Part shown: positions 22,556 to 35,110 of the stretch, piece by piece
Layout of the letters: every line of letters begins with the position of its first letter
Numbering within the stretch: position 1 is the first letter of the stretch
Assembly (NCBI GenBank): GCA_030142905.1
Contig: JASJOG010000015.1
Location: 3,426,006-3,490,005 of the forward strand
Reading direction: 5' to 3'
DNA length: 64,000 nucleotides
Source of the DNA: Heliopora coerulea
Taxonomy: Eukaryota; Cnidaria; Anthozoa; Scleralcyonacea; Helioporidae
Translations under genes and position numbers: made by a program
Notes under the pieces: generated by a model
Database searches by the model: none
Seen by the model: only the letters and a program-made list of their open reading frames with translations
Told to the model about the DNA's origin: nothing

Positions 22556-23557
22556 TTAGACATTAACTGGGTCGATGCATTCCAGAGTTGTGGATGAAGC
22601 GCGCGTACGCAGTTTGGTGCCAGTAATGAGCACGCGTATGGCTTCACGAATGTTTATGTTTTTGAAGCAGTAGAACAAAGGATTAAACGACGAGTTCAAG
22701 AGTACCAGGGTATCCGCAAATGGTAGGAAGAAAAACAAGTACAAAGTATCCACGCCGACTACTGTCTTATATCCCAACCCCATTGCTGTAGGAAGATAGC
22801 TCAGGACCATAACCACCAACAAACAGACAATAGTTTTTGCCAAACGAGCCTCCTTTTTCACGTCCGTTCCACGCGTTACCTTTCGCATTCGTTCACTGCC
22901 GGAGAATTGCCGTCCGTTAACCCTTCGATGAATCTTCGCATAAATGAAAGCGTTGACGACGAACAGGATAAGAATTATTCCGCCAGTGAACATTGAGAAA
23001 GCTCTGTAGAATTCCTCAAAAACAAACCGCAGTATGGGAAACGCTAACCAAACTGTCCAAACTGTGAAAGCGATGATAGCCATGCGGTTTGTTGTGATTT
23101 CATTACGATGTTTGATTGGTCGACACACAGCAAAGTATCGCTCGATACTGACAAGGGTGAGGGTAAGGAAGGATAAACCAGAGAAGTAGTACACCGTAGA
23201 TCGCATAGCCACCCACAATGCGCAGTTGTGAATACTGTAGATTTCCATGATTTTTCGAGTGATAAAAAGTGGTTGGGTGGCCACGCCAACGGAAACGTCC
23301 GTGATAGCCAGAAGCATAAGGAAGAAATTATGTGGAGTTCTCAAGGACGGTGTCTTGAAATAGGTGACTAGAAACACAGTGTTTGCTACGATGGTTATCA
23401 GTGTGGAAACTATGTTTATCGCGATGAGTAGAGCATTTGTGGCAACCTTCCACTGTTCCATTGGTCCGCAATAGTAAGGAAGTTTAAAGCAATCGCCAAA
23501 CATATTGTCACCGCCGCAATCTCCAGTTGAGCTGTTCGTATTAGTGGCTTCGGTCAT
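22556..23557 (-). CDS. Class-A (rhodopsin-like) GPCR, divergent paralogue, intact
   Basis: Intronless receptor of 333 residues with seven hydrophobic segments. It is clearly related to the tandem trio (shared CGPME, FKTPSLRTPH, LLAITD, PIKHRNE and NPLFYCF) but differs at many positions. The coupling triplet is ERY. The TM4-TM5 loop is short and lacks cysteine, TM5 lacks proline, and the N-terminus is cysteine-rich (DCGG, GDCF, YYCG), a feature less marked in the trio. The ATG at 23557 opens the MTEAT N-terminus, which aligns with the MTEV/MTGV starts of the trio and supports those start choices. Family-level guess: MECA-like cnidarian receptor, ligand unknown. It lies outside the 8-kb duplication and probably represents an older duplicate. 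Confidence 0.92.
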   Translation of the reverse strand: MTEATNTNSSTGDCGGDNMFGDCFKLPYYCGPMEQWKVATNALLIAINIVSTLITIVANTVFLVTYFKTPSLRTPHNFFLMLLAITDVSVGVATQPLFITRKIMEIYSIHNCALWVAMRSTVYYFSGLSFLTLTLVSIERYFAVCRPIKHRNEITTNRMAIIAFTVWTVWLAFPILRFVFEEFYRAFSMFTGGIILILFVVNAFIYAKIHRRVNGRQFSGSERMRKVTRGTDVKKEARLAKTIVCLLVVMVLSYLPTAMGLGYKTVVGVDTLYLFFFLPFADTLVLLNSSFNPLFYCFKNINIREAIRVLITGTKLRTRASSTTLECIDPVNV

Positions 23558-26500
23558 GCTGCTTCCACGTCAAGTACGAAGTCGAAAATATATCACGTTA
23601 ATACAAGAGTGAGAGATTTAAAACTGGATGTCTTGCTGTGCGTCGTAGATTCCGTAATTCAAAGTAAATTTGATGATTTCGCGAGCGTTGAGATTACGGT
23701 GAAATAAAATGCAGGAAATCTACCTGAAAAGTAACATGTTAAAAAGAAAATTAGTGAGGTTTCAGCCCCCGCATAGACGTCATAAACCAGGAAATTTCAA
23801 CGGCGTTGTACAATAGCCGAATAAAGAAATGAACTCTGCAATGAAGTTTATCACTGAATACGTTTTTAAAGTCGCACTCAGGTTTTCAAAGTCTAATATT
23901 AGTGTTTAGTCAAGCCCTTGGTAATGACAAGAATAATATTAACTTGTCGCTTCCTCTTTCAATTCTCGCTAAAAACGGTGATGATTAAAAACTCAACCCA
24001 AATAGATATCGCGCGATAATTTTAATACCTGTACTGTACTTTATGACCAAACATGCCTAGCTTAGTGGCAAAGCTCGTCAAGTTATTAACAACTGAGTTG
24101 GTGTATTGCCGTAACAGCGCAAACTCGTTCGTCAGAATGTTGAGAACTTTTGTCGAGGTGCTTCTTAAAATCAACTAATTTTAAAAAAGAAACCATAGTT
24201 AGAGCTGTGAGTTAATGATAGTTCTTTATTGTTTTAGTGCGTGCGTGAGATGTTGCAAGTGACGTGAACGTATTAAATGAAGTGGACAGCCCGTTAAGGA
24301 CCACTTTCGGTTTGGATCATTGGTATCCCGATTTTATAATGAAACACAGGCCATGAGTTTCATCTGTATTTAGCGCTTCGAATTCAATCATTTACGAGGT
24401 GAGACTTCAATTTTAAATCTTACGCAACGATAAGATCTCTGCAATGTTTATGGCAGGACAAACTGTCAGAGATGTCGGTCACCAGAATTCCAACTCATTA
24501 TACGTGTCTCTTGTTAGAGTCCTCAAATACTCGGCCGACTGCCATCTTCTTGTCAAGAGTCCTCGAAAAATAAAGCTGCAGTGCAAATACTCTTCCATGT
24601 TTTAGGAAAAGCAATTGCAGCTCGATAACTTTGGGGTTTGGACAATGATCCAAACATTTTTTCGGAAAACCAAGTCCCTTCGTGCAAAATAATTTACCAG
24701 ACGAAGGTACTTTCTGGGAACATACAGCTCTGCGAGAAAAATGGAGAAAAAGGTCGCGAAGGAGTTTTCTTCGACTACATATTCTGGACTAACATCGAAT
24801 TTGCGTTTCGAAGATCTCCTGCTCGTAAGGAAGGTATGAAATGAACGCGATATGATACGCACACATTAGTAGTTCATGGATGTGATATGATACGCACTCA
24901 CAAGTTTACTCCGGATGCCCTTTCTGGAACTCGTAAAAACTGCTAAAGTGAAGAAATTTTAGCCAGTGGGTTCGCGTGTTGCTAGAGATTTCCAGTCGTA
25001 ATGATGTTGAAACGCGTTCGCTAACGATCTGTAACATAAGAACGGACGTCAAGAATCTTCTTCAACACTGAACCAAGCGATAACCACAATGCCCACTTTC
25101 TTTGATTCGGATTAGATATCATCATGTAACGAGGCATTCGTAGCTGCTTGAACTACCATCATGCTTCCAAAACCTCCCTTGTTAAGACTGTCAAAAACGA
25201 GAGGTGTCGATGTGTGTCCGCGGTTTGTAGTCAATAATAACAGTGCTCAAAGTCGCACACTCATCAGGCGAGGACAAATAAATAATGTACTCCGTTTTTG
25301 ATATCAAGTTCGTTATCAACAGCAGTAATACGCTAAAGTTACCGTAATTCGAGGAAGAAGTGTGGGAGTTGACTTCCTTTAATGAATTACCGCACAACTG
25401 TGGAAAATTTCCTAGCAACGTGGATAATTACGGAAATTTTTCGGCCTGGTCTTCACTACAACTTACCCTTCCCATTTTGTCGCAAGATTCGCGACGATGT
25501 CCCGGCACTACGGAGCGTTTTCACTCAATCAAGTAACCCGGACATCCAAAATGTTAGAGGGGATGACGGGCATGTTGGTGTACACAACAAATGATAGCAC
25601 TTAAAAATGCATAAACAAGATGCACAAATAAGTTGGCAATCATGTCAGGTGAAAACTCGACAGATCACCACGATTGATAAACAGCTGCTAAAATACGCGT
25701 GATTCTAACAATCTTAAACACCGAATGGACGCATCCAGGCATTTTTTCCCCTGGCGATTGTTGAGCTGGGCCTGATAGTTCGAACATTGTCGAACAACAT
25801 TGGCCATCTTTGTTGGCTCGTAATGTTGGAAAAGCAGTTAATGATCCAATATCTGTTGCGCCTCATTTGTAGAGCATAATGTTTAACCGAAAGCAAACTT
25901 TCATCCAATTAGCATTGTTGGGCCAACAAAGGTCGGCCAAACTGAACAACAACGTTAAAAGGTTCAGCGGATCCTTTATTAATTCTTCCACGTAGTCGTC
26001 CCGGAGGTCTCGCCTTACCGAGTAAAATCGTTTTAGCGTTAACCAGGGTCAAATAGTGGAGCACGTTCTGGGTAGGTAAGGCGTTAAATTAAATTGAATC
26101 TTCTAAATCACATCACTTTTGTGGTTCGGATAATATGCGAAGCAATTAAAGATAAATCAGAATTGAAGCATTTGCTGAAAAGAAGTGACAAGCGAAACAG
26201 CAAAGTTCTTGGCAGGCTTGTTGTTCTAATATTGCAAAATAAAAAGAAGTGACAAACGAAACAGCAAAGGTTTTGGTTTGGTCCTGCATTTTGAGAGCAG
26301 TTTAACAAAAAACTATAAAAACAAAAATGTACTGAAAGTTATATCATAAGAAAGAGCGACTGTAGTAAATATTTAGGGGCACGACCCCCCCGGGCCCACC
26401 GCTTCCTACGCCTATGAGAGGCTAGACCTTTCTAAGTTCTATGTTGTTGAATCTTACAGTTGTTTTCCTCGTTCTTTCCTAGAATTCCATTCCTGCACAG

Positions 26501-28598
26501 TCAAAAATGTTTCTGAGCGCAATGCCGTATTCCATGCCTTTGGGCTTTGGGTGTGTACGTGGCAATATTTAGACTAACTGGTTTCCACAGCCTAACAATA
26601 TTTGAACAAATTTAATGAGCATCATTTGTCTTAATTTGGCAAGATGATCTGAAGAAAAAGAAAAAAACACTCAGTGCACTGAGAAATAGTCTGAACGCTA
26701 CCGCTCTGTAGTAGGCCTGGGACCATTACAGACCTGTTCCATTTATACCATCAATGCAACACCATGCATGCATACGCTCAACTTTTCAGTCAAACTATTC
26801 AGTTTTACTCATTGTTCCGAGCTATAGTATTTTTCCAATGGAATTCCAAGAATGAAGTTGAGGCTATGCGTGTAACATGATGCATTTTGGTACTCCATTT
26901 ACGTGATTGGTCGTCATAAGCTGGCAGTAACCAAGAATGAAAGTCATTTTGGAGTAAAAACTTCGTTGGCGAATGTCAATATGGCATGTTTTCTTTCTCA
27001 AGGCCAGAATAAACAAGACATTGTCTTGCAGCAAGTTTATCCTTTTGCATTTGCTTTAAGCTTGCGGGTTAACTTCCGCGTTGGCTGTGGTAACAGGCTT
27101 TCGTAATATCCAGACAGATTCCTTTGTAAATCCAGTGATACTCAATTAAAAGCTATTAAAGTAGCAGTTCAGAAGTGTTGCAGACAAGGTAGCCAAAATG
27201 GAGCACGGAAAAAATCTCTTCAAATTGACGTAGGCAGGATGAGTAAGAGCTGCCGGTGTAAAAGTGGTCAAGTTTGTCATTCGACCACCAATCGATATAC
27301 ATATTTCGATTGTATACAAGGCAAACGCAAGGATCATAAATCAGTTGATGCTCTACACAAAACCTTGTACTTATTGTTGTACCAAATAGGATAATGTTTG
27401 ATTGTTGGTCTGAGTTCAGTCTTATGAATACCAATTGGGGGAAAAAAATCCCCGCTCACGCTAATATCTACACACAGGTTGAACAAAATGTACGCCCGAA
27501 CTCTCGTCAACGAGTCTGTTAAAAGGTCTGAAAATGTATCTGATCTTATCTGAGAAAGTACATTCAAACGTAACCCTGGCCTCCGCTGGTACTTCATTAA
27601 TCTATCTTTAAAGGTCGTAGTCAGCTTGCTGGGTGGATTACCCAAGACATGAATTTTCAAACGACACACGGAGAAATTTCGACTGAAAATTACAGCTTTC
27701 TACAACTACATACTTCGAACAACTGCACCGATAATCGAATGACTACGCATCACCTTCTATCTCACAAGGTACCTTTGGTTCTTTAGCTTACATTCGCCGT
27801 TCGCACATCCCACAAGGCCACAAACATTTCATATTCTACTTCCCTTAAAATGAAATAGCAATTCTTAATTGTACAGATGATTTGTTTACCTTTGAAGATA
27901 TTGCTCGGAAACAGAGGCGTCTTTCGGCAGCGTAAGATTTTTTATATCAGCGAACAAACGAAACACGCTCTTTAACTCAATCGTCTGGAAATTGTGAAAT
28001 CTTCCACTTATGTTCCCGTCTCACCAACGATTATTTATTTCTCGTCTTCGAGACTTGAGTCTTGTAGCAGGAAATTGGAAAGAACGAAACTGATTATCTT
28101 AATACACACCCAGTGACGTCATATCCGCTTAGAGCATAAATAGTTATGTGTCGCTCAACTGAGTCACCTCAGAAGGAACTAGAAGCCTAACTCTCACATT
28201 TTTGTGGCCTCATATTTCTTGCCGCCTTAATCTTCTCGGCAAGCGCCCAAGAAAAATGTCCAACTTGTGAAGTTCATGCTATTCCATTTTTGTTCATGAT
28301 CATCTCGGTATTCTTTGATGGGCCGTGGTTCTTAAATTCACTTAGTAACTCCTATAGTCAATGTTAACTAGTTAACGTCCCAGGGTTAATACATATCCTA
28401 GCTGTGCAATAGACGGAACGAAATCAAATTTACACTAATCAAATATCACTTCGCTACTACATTGCTCTACATTGTTCTACATTGTTGATAATAAACTGAG
28501 AAGGTAAGTTACCTCAACCTCGTATACTAACCAATACTTTGTAAAAAATAACAGCACAGTTGATAACTCTGGAGTTTCCACATTATTCAAACAGCTTC
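23558..28598. other. Long gene-poor interval
   Basis: Open frames up to about 110 codons occur on both strands but none shows a recognisable domain, and none is repeated elsewhere in the window. A MITE-like stretch rich in CAACATTG / CAATGTTGG words lies near 25740-25960. Copies of AGAAGTGACAAACGAAACAGCAAAG-type sequence repeat at 26185 and 26245. A unit of the dispersed GTAAAATCGTTTTAGCGTTAACC motif is at 26020-26045. Near 28599, CAGGGACCGCGGAGC could be the outer end of the neighbouring hAT element. Confidence 0.45.
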
Positions 28599-29055
28599 GT
28601 CAGGGACCGCGGAGCATTTTTATTTTGGGGGTGCTGACGTCATTTATGTATTCTTCCACCCACATATTTGAATCTTGAAATGGTTATGTGCCAAATCCAG
28701 TCTTATGTTTTTTGAGACAAAATTGCGACGTGTATTATATTTTCGCTCTTTATCAATGAGTGAAACTGTAACGATTGATGACAAGTAAAATAAGAATGTT
28801 TTCTCTGCAACTACATATCATATGATGTATTTATTTTAGGGCGTAACAAAACGTTCAAATTAGAATACACTTATTTAATTAAATGCAGACTTTTGCGAAC
28901 ACGAAATAACATAAAATGCAATTCTTTTTCGGGGATCAACTCTAATAAAAACTTTCTTGGTAGAACCCAGCTCATTACATAGATAGTATTTCTCCAAAAC
29001 TACCAAGTGCGTCTTTTATCACTAACGTTATATGATTTTCAGGTCATTGAATGAC

Positions 29056-31593
29056 TTAGGAGAGATCTGCCTCAGTAAATGTTCCAAAGTTACGTTTTCG
29101 GTTCTTATTGAGTGAGGCAAATTCATTTGCCACATCAATTAGACGTACTCTTTCGGTTCTAGCTTTGTGAGAATTCAGTAAAGCAAGGTGAGTGAATCTT
29201 TTTTGACTCATATTTTCCCGTAACCAAGTTTTTACTCTTCTTGCCATGGAGAATGACCGTTCCCCAGATGCGCTAGTTGCAGGATTGACATGAATCAACT
29301 TACAAATAACAATGATTTCACTGATCATGTTCTTTTCAGCAGTAGCAAGATTTCTCACCGCATTTAGGACACCCGAAAAACAAATTATCTTAGTATTCTT
29401 CATTAGCAGCTTAAAGATATCCAACTGAGCACGAAGGTATTCCAGTTTTATGTCGTCCGCGTAATTTTCTTTCAAATATTCCATTTGCAAGAAAATATCT
29501 TTGGATTTCAGAAATCCTATTAGCAGAGTTTCCATGTGCTCATATGCAATAAAGCTGGGCTGGCTAAAACGTCCACTAATTGATGCGATAATCAAATCCA
29601 ATGCCTCAAAATAAACTTTTCGATAAAGATCTTTTGGAGTTTCAGGGAAAGAAGGGGTCGCAATTCCGATTTCAAATCTTGCTGGAGCTTTTATCTTCCT
29701 TGGCAATTCTGGATGTGATATTGAGGGATGAATTTGTTTCTTCTGCAGTACGGTGTCATGAAAATTTGTAAAACAGTCATCATTTCTTAATTTAATGAGT
29801 ACTTCCCTCGTTAGATTGGCAGTATGCTGTCCACTAGCTGCTGACATTTTTACTTCTTGCAGAGTTTTGGACAGGTTATCCGTATGCGCGAAAATCTTTT
29901 GGCTGAGCATTAATCCGAAGAAGAAGTTAAACAATTTCATCTGTGCTTGACACCCTATAATCGTACCACGAATTTCTGCTTCAAGTTTTGTTTCCAGGCA
30001 ATCGTTCCATAGTGTTAACAACTCTTCATAATTATCAAGAAGTCTTTGGAAACAAGTTGCGCGAACTGTCCATCTAGTTGCACTAAATTTAGTCAAACCA
30101 GCGGCAACCATTTCTTTCTCATCTCCAAGATTTACCTTTATCTGCTCTAGCAAATTCTCGCGTTTTGGCGAAAATTTAACTAGTTTGACGATTTCATTTG
30201 TGTTATTCATAGTGTCAGACAATATTTTGCAGTTGTTTGTGGCATCTTTTACGCTCAAGCTAAGCAAATGTCCATGACAGTGCGTTGGGTTCGCCTTCGG
30301 TTGAATATCCTGGATAAGGTTTGCAGCTCCTGATTTCTTACCTAGCATATTGTTGGCACCATCATAACACTGTCCTCTACAGTATTGGAAAGACAACTGT
30401 AGCCTGATAAAGGCATCTTCTATGACCGATACCACTGTGTCAGATGCAATGTTAGGAATCTTATAAAAGCCAAGAAAGTCTTCGTGTACTTCGAGCATCT
30501 CATCAACTCATCGAAGACAAATAGTTGTTCATGGTTACTGATATCGGTATACTCATCAGCTATTATTGAAAAAAAGTTGCATCCTATATCATTGACAAGA
30601 TCTCTTTGTACTTGATGTGCCATTCTTGAGATAATCTCATTTTGAATGTCGTGGCTCATATATTTATCCACATTTTTCCTTTGAATCCACTCAAATAAAA
30701 CAGGACTATCTTTGCTTCTTAGTTTCAAAAGCTGAATGAAATTCGATTCACTATCTGTGTCGCCTTGTATAGGTTGACCTTGTGGGCACATGTATTGCAA
30801 ACACTCGATTATTTTTATGAAACAGTGGCGATTAGATTTCAATGTTTTTTTTGTTTGTTCATTAGAAATTTCATAAATATCGCCATTTGTTTTCACAATG
30901 TTAACATCGTAGTCAACTGACAATTTGTGACATTCAGAAAGTTGGTACTCTTTAAACCTTTGAAGTGCCTTTTTCCAATTAGAATATCCAGTCGAAATGA
31001 AAGCTTGCTCTTTTTTCCTGGCAGACAACAAGTAATTTTTAGCATTCTGTTTTGCACAAATAAAGCATAAAACCGAGTCATTTTTTTCATTATAGTGAAT
31101 CCAGGGGAATAGTTCAATCCATGTTGACTGAAAGGAACGAAGCTGTTTGCCGTAATTCTTCTTTGGGAATTCGAAGTTTTTGGGTTGAAATGGAGTGCTC
31201 AAGCAAGTTACATTATTTGGCGGTGAGGGCTCTTGGTGTGACTCTGACCTTTGCGTATGAACATGAACTGCTGGCACATCAAGAATGAGAGACACTTCAT
31301 GAATATTTGAATCACACACGTCCATTCCTTGAGCTGTGTTTGCTGTTTCGCTTTCATCTTTAGAGAAAAAAAATAATCAAATTTGCATGCCTAAAATATT
31401 TCGGAAAACTGTGTGATACTAATTCTATATTAATCTTATTATTTATGACTAAGCGTCAAGAGCTTTAATACAGCATTCCACTATTTAACTTACCAGTAAT
31501 TGAAATTGGATTTGTCTTAGAAAAGAAATCAGAAATCTTCGAGAAACCTCTTTTTCTTCCACTTTTATTCTCCGAGTTTCTTTGTCCATCCAT
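29056..31593 (-). pseudogene. hAT-family transposase (ZMYM1-like), spliced, with one frame break
   Basis: Exon 1 (31494-31593) starts ATGGATGGACAAAG and encodes a basic leader with KSGRKRGFSKISDFF. It ends in G|GTAAGT; a 136-bp intron follows and exon 2 opens at 31357 after CTCTAAAG, in phase. The second exon encodes a TTF-type zinc finger (W-ELFPWIHY, VLCFICAKQ), a DUF4371 region (FSIIADEYTDISNHEQL) and the hAT C-terminal dimerisation block (NPATSASGERSFSMARR, KRFTHLALLNSH). Near 30500-30520 the frame shifts: the first part runs into QLFVFDEL, the second resumes at MLEVHEDFLGFY, which homologues carry right after a FRWVDE-like motif. One small deletion there is the simplest reading. Terminal repeats were not identified with confidence. 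Confidence 0.85.
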
Positions 31594-31825
31594 GTTCCCA
31601 TATATCATGTGGGCTTCTTGGTTGATGATAATCGCGGGATTGAATCAACCAGGGTGATTACGACCATACCTTAATCTTCTTTTCAAATACTTCTGAGTTA
31701 CTCGACATCTGAGAAGAGTGAAACTTGGCAATAAACTGTAGGACCTGCTTGCATTTTTGTCACTGTAAGTTTGAACATCAGAGGCTATTGGAAATTTACC
31801 GTTGCTACGGTCTGGATCCAAATAA

Positions 31826-32160
31826 CAAAGCAAAGGCAAAGCTCTTTATGGTTGCGCATTCCGTAACCTGACGGTAACAAGAACTGTCGAACTTTTTTAT
31901 TCGTGCCTCAAAAATTGTCTTTGTGTGGCGTTTGTTGGGTCGTATTACTGCCAAAATACAGCTCATCGTTGCTCAGCAACCGCAACGTCAACAACCCCAA
32001 CGTCAACCCCAACGCCAACAACCCCAACGCCAACAACCCCAACGTGGTTTGGAGGTTACTGACTAATACCTGTGATCTGTTATTACAGCACAACTTCATC
32101 TGAATGATATTACTTTTCACAGTCTTTAGCCTTTATTCTTTAAGGAAATAGAATACAGGT
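31826..32160 (+). pseudogene. Processed-looking fragment of the PAN/EGF gene with expanded Thr-Pro tract
   Basis: Bases 31826-31925 match exon 2 of the gene at 36818-40340 (GCTCTTTATGGTT, CCGTAACCTGACGG, TTCGTGCCTCAAA). They run straight into its last exon (AATACAGCTCATCGTTGCTC onward) and 3' flank. Compared with that gene, the segment before the terminal TGGTTTGGAGGTTA is expanded (31985-32045) by repeats of CCAACGCCAACAACC type, which in the original frame read as TTPT/PTPT, mucin-like. The internal part of the gene is absent, so it cannot encode the full protein. Confidence 0.75.
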
Positions 32161-32289
32161 GAAAAAAATATTTTATTTCTTTAAACGTGAAACATTCGCG
32201 CAGTCCAATTCTTGATGGAGCATTGTATGACAAATGAGTTTTACTCTTTTATTCAAATGGGTTCGTTTTTACTCCTTATCCTTTTCCGA

Positions 32290-32720
32290 GGATACAGCTC
32301 TTTAAACTGTAAATCTTGGGTGGTTCAAGAGACAATCAGGAAACTTCTATAGCCTATAGATTCTTATTATTCGGGTATTTACAATTGTGATTTTAAACCA
32401 GCGGAACCAGAGTCCTGTACTGAAAGCGGGTAAGATAATTTTGGGGCAAATGTTTGCAAAAATACAGCTCATCGTTGCTCAGCAAGCCAAACACCAACAA
32501 CTCACACGTGGTTTGGATGTTACTGACCAATTACTTTAATCCGTTACTACAACACAACATCGTCTAGATGATATTACTTTTCACTGTCTTTAAGCATTCT
32601 ATTTTGTTAACTTGAAGAAACATTCACATTCATTATCTGATTGATATTACTTTTCACACTTTTTAAGCATTTTATCTCAGCAAACTTGAAGGAACATCCA
32701 AACAATCAAATTTTTAATGC
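32290..32720 (+). pseudogene. Second fragment of the PAN/EGF gene 3' end
   Basis: Matches the last exon around 40110-40340: AATTGTGATTTTAAACCAGC and AATACAGCTCATCGTTGCTC occur in the same order, with many changes, then the 3' flank ATGATATTACTTTTCAC twice. Frames are broken. It follows the fragment at 31826-32160 directly, suggesting a decayed tandem copy. Confidence 0.65.
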
Positions 32721-32936
32721 ATGATAGCATGACAAACAAACTACCTTCTTTTACTCAAATGGATTCATTTTTACCCTTTGCTGGTAGGGTGCCTCTTCTT
32801 GACGAATAAAATCGTCCGGCTTTAGCCGGAGTAAACTAACGATGGCGTTTGCAACGGTAAAATAATCTGACATTTGCTCGTTAGCAAACGGAAAAATGCT
32901 TGAGAATCTCTGTGCTGTGATAACAATATCAATGAC

Positions 32937-33290
32937 CTTAATACGCACACTCTCAAGCTCTTCTCTCAGAAAAACTTTCTGAGTCCCGGACGGGAATCGA
33001 ACCCGTAACCTTCTGATCACCGGTGAGACGCTCTAACTATTGAGCTACAAAGACTCAGATGGTGAGCGAAGGTTAAATTTGTGTACTGGTTCGTATAGAT
33101 GGTAGACATATATACTGCCAGTCTGCTAGTCTCGATATATCGTCTATTTTTATGTTAATCAATGATGTGTTTGTGGTAGCTTGGTAATTGTGTTCTTAAT
33201 ACGCACACTCTCAAGCTGTTCTCTCAGAAAAACTTTCTGAGTCCCTGACGGGAATCGAATCCGTAACCTTTTGATCGCCGGTGGAAAGAC
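32937..33290 (-). repeat. Tandem (1.4-unit) tRNA-derived SINE, family 1
   Basis: CTTAATACGCACACTCTCAAG occurs at 32937 and again at 33195, a period of 258 bp. Each is followed by TTCTCTCAGAAAAACTTTCTGAG and a reverse-strand tRNA-like head (32988-33056 complete, 33239-33285 truncated) with GGTTCGATTCCCG (B-box). Confidence 0.75.
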
Positions 33291-33408
33291 AAAGTATAGC
33301 CGAGCGTTTTCTGGTATTTTCGCGTGTTCAAATAGCGTCATGAATGTTTCTTTCAAAGTACAAAGACACGAAAAGTAATTTCATAACTGCGTCATACTTC
33401 TCGATAAT

Positions 33409-33687
33409 CATGTGCAGGTGAACATAACAGTGAAGGCACTTACGCAAAATGGCAGCTACTTCAGGAAAACGACCAATTTTTTGAAAGTAAACCATGTTTC
33501 GGCAAACTTATGCCATCTTCATTACAATATGAAACTAACAAACTATTTACAGGGTATATATGTGATGCGATTCAAGAATCGCATTGATATCATCGACATT
33601 CAATAATGGCAATATCGCATAATATTCAATAATAACTAACTCGGTATGGCGGCCTCACCAGACAACTAGTGGACCTACATTGAAGTC
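33409..33687. repeat. Copy of the 38079-38350 repeat with an internal replacement
   Basis: Starts TGCAGGTGAACATAACAGTG and ends near CACCAGACAACTAGTGGACC; both ends match 38079-38350, while the middle differs. It abuts the left end of the hAT element at 33688. Confidence 0.6.
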
Positions 33688-34182
33688 CAGTGGCGAAGCT
33701 AGCGGTCATGCTGGTCATGCTGAGCATGACTAAAAATATTCCAGAGTTAAGAATTTTTTTACATGCCTGAAAATGGAAGTTTGATTCGAAATTTTTTTAA
33801 AAAATCGAATGCGGCGTCAGTGAATTATCCGATGAGTTACATGCATTGGTGATCTGTGGCAAGTCACGCTCATCTCAGATAGCAGGACCTGGCCGAAATT
33901 TCCACGTCATTGGATTGGCTCAATTATTCCTTGCGCATGCGTACCTTGTCAGTTTTGGGCTTCAGGTCATGCTCATTTCTAATAGCACGACTCTTGTGAT
34001 TAAAAATTCAGTAGCAATACCAGCAGCGAACAAATGGCGAATAACGGTGAATATGGATCAAAGTCAATCATGCGGATCTTCTGGAAGAGATTTTGGAACA
34101 ACCTCAAAGCTAGGATGACACAAGCTTAACCCAGGCAAGTGGCTTACTTCAATACCTTAACAGCTTCATTTTCTGCTTTTTT

Positions 34183-34950
34183 ATGTGCTTGTTCAACAAA
34201 ATATTGGATCAGTCATTAGTATTATACAGTTTTTTCCAAAACAGATTAACTGATTTCTCTTTTGGAATTGGAAAAGTGCAAAATTTTATAAATTTCCTTT
34301 CTGAGATTCGCACAGATGAAGCCTTCGATGACTGCTTTAGTGTTACAGTGAGTATAGTTGGACAACCGTCTTCAAGATCTGACAGGAAGCATAACTACAA
34401 ACAGCTATATTTTGAGATAAATGATACAATTATAACTATGTTGGATGACCGGTTTGCTGACTGTGCTACCTTTGAATTTCTTGACTTGGTAAATCCTCAA
34501 TTTTTCTCACACTGGCAAAATAATGTCCCTCGTAATAAATTACAGCTCTTAAATGACAAATATGGACCACTCTTTGATATCTCAACACTTGAAAGGCAAC
34601 TGCTTTTCATTTACAAAGATCCTGATTTTCACAAAGAAAACCCAGTGGAGCTTTTGCAGTATATATTTCATTTTAATTTACACCCAAGTGTCCCTGAGGT
34701 GGTTAAGCTTCTGGAGCTGAATGCTGTCCTTGCTGTTTCAAGTGCATCAGTGAAAAGATCCTTTTCTTGCCTGAGAAGAGTGAAAAGCTATCTTTGTGGT
34801 AAAATGAGTGAAGAACGCCTTGGTTCTTGATGCAGAATATCTATTCATAAAGACATATTGAAGGAAAAGGAGAACCAAAATGAGCTTCACAACTTGATAA
34901 CAGAAAAGTTCATTGCAAAACCAAGGAGACTTAATTTTCTCCATAAATAA
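34183..34950 (+). pseudogene. hAT transposase C-terminal fragment, nonsense-interrupted
   Basis: The frame encodes the C-terminal half of a DUF4371/hAT-dimerisation transposase: FFQNRLTDFSFGIGKVQ, LQYIFHFNLHPSVPEVVKLL, VSSASVKRSFSCLRRVKSYL. The zinc finger and the N-terminal catalytic residues are missing. A TGA at 34828-34830 stops the frame after ERLGS; the same frame then continues through HKDILKEKENQNELHNL to TAA near 34950, as expected for the normal end. It is therefore truncated at the 5' side and cut by a point nonsense mutation. It is not closely alike to the hAT protein at 29056-31593. Confidence 0.8.
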
Positions 34951-35110
34951 ACATGTGGTCAACTTAGATTCCATCATCTCTCCAACTCTGAAAGAGAAAT
35001 CAATGTCAAATTGAAACATTGCTTCATGGTTCCATGCCACTTTCAAGTCTAGCACCACTCAAAGACTTAATTGTCAGCCTGAATCATGACATTCATGCAT
35101 TTAGTAAATT

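Noticed and set aside
27334..27669. 111-codon reverse frame
   Set aside because: No domain, no duplicate in the window and no splice-supported neighbours.
28599..28625. CAGGGACCGCGGAGC as the end of the 29-31.6-kb hAT element
   Set aside because: It resembles a hAT terminus, but I found no matching inverted end upstream of exon 1 and no 8-bp duplication.
31908..32120. Leucine-rich 70-codon reverse frame over 31985-32045
   Set aside because: It is the reverse of the expanded Thr-Pro coding repeat.
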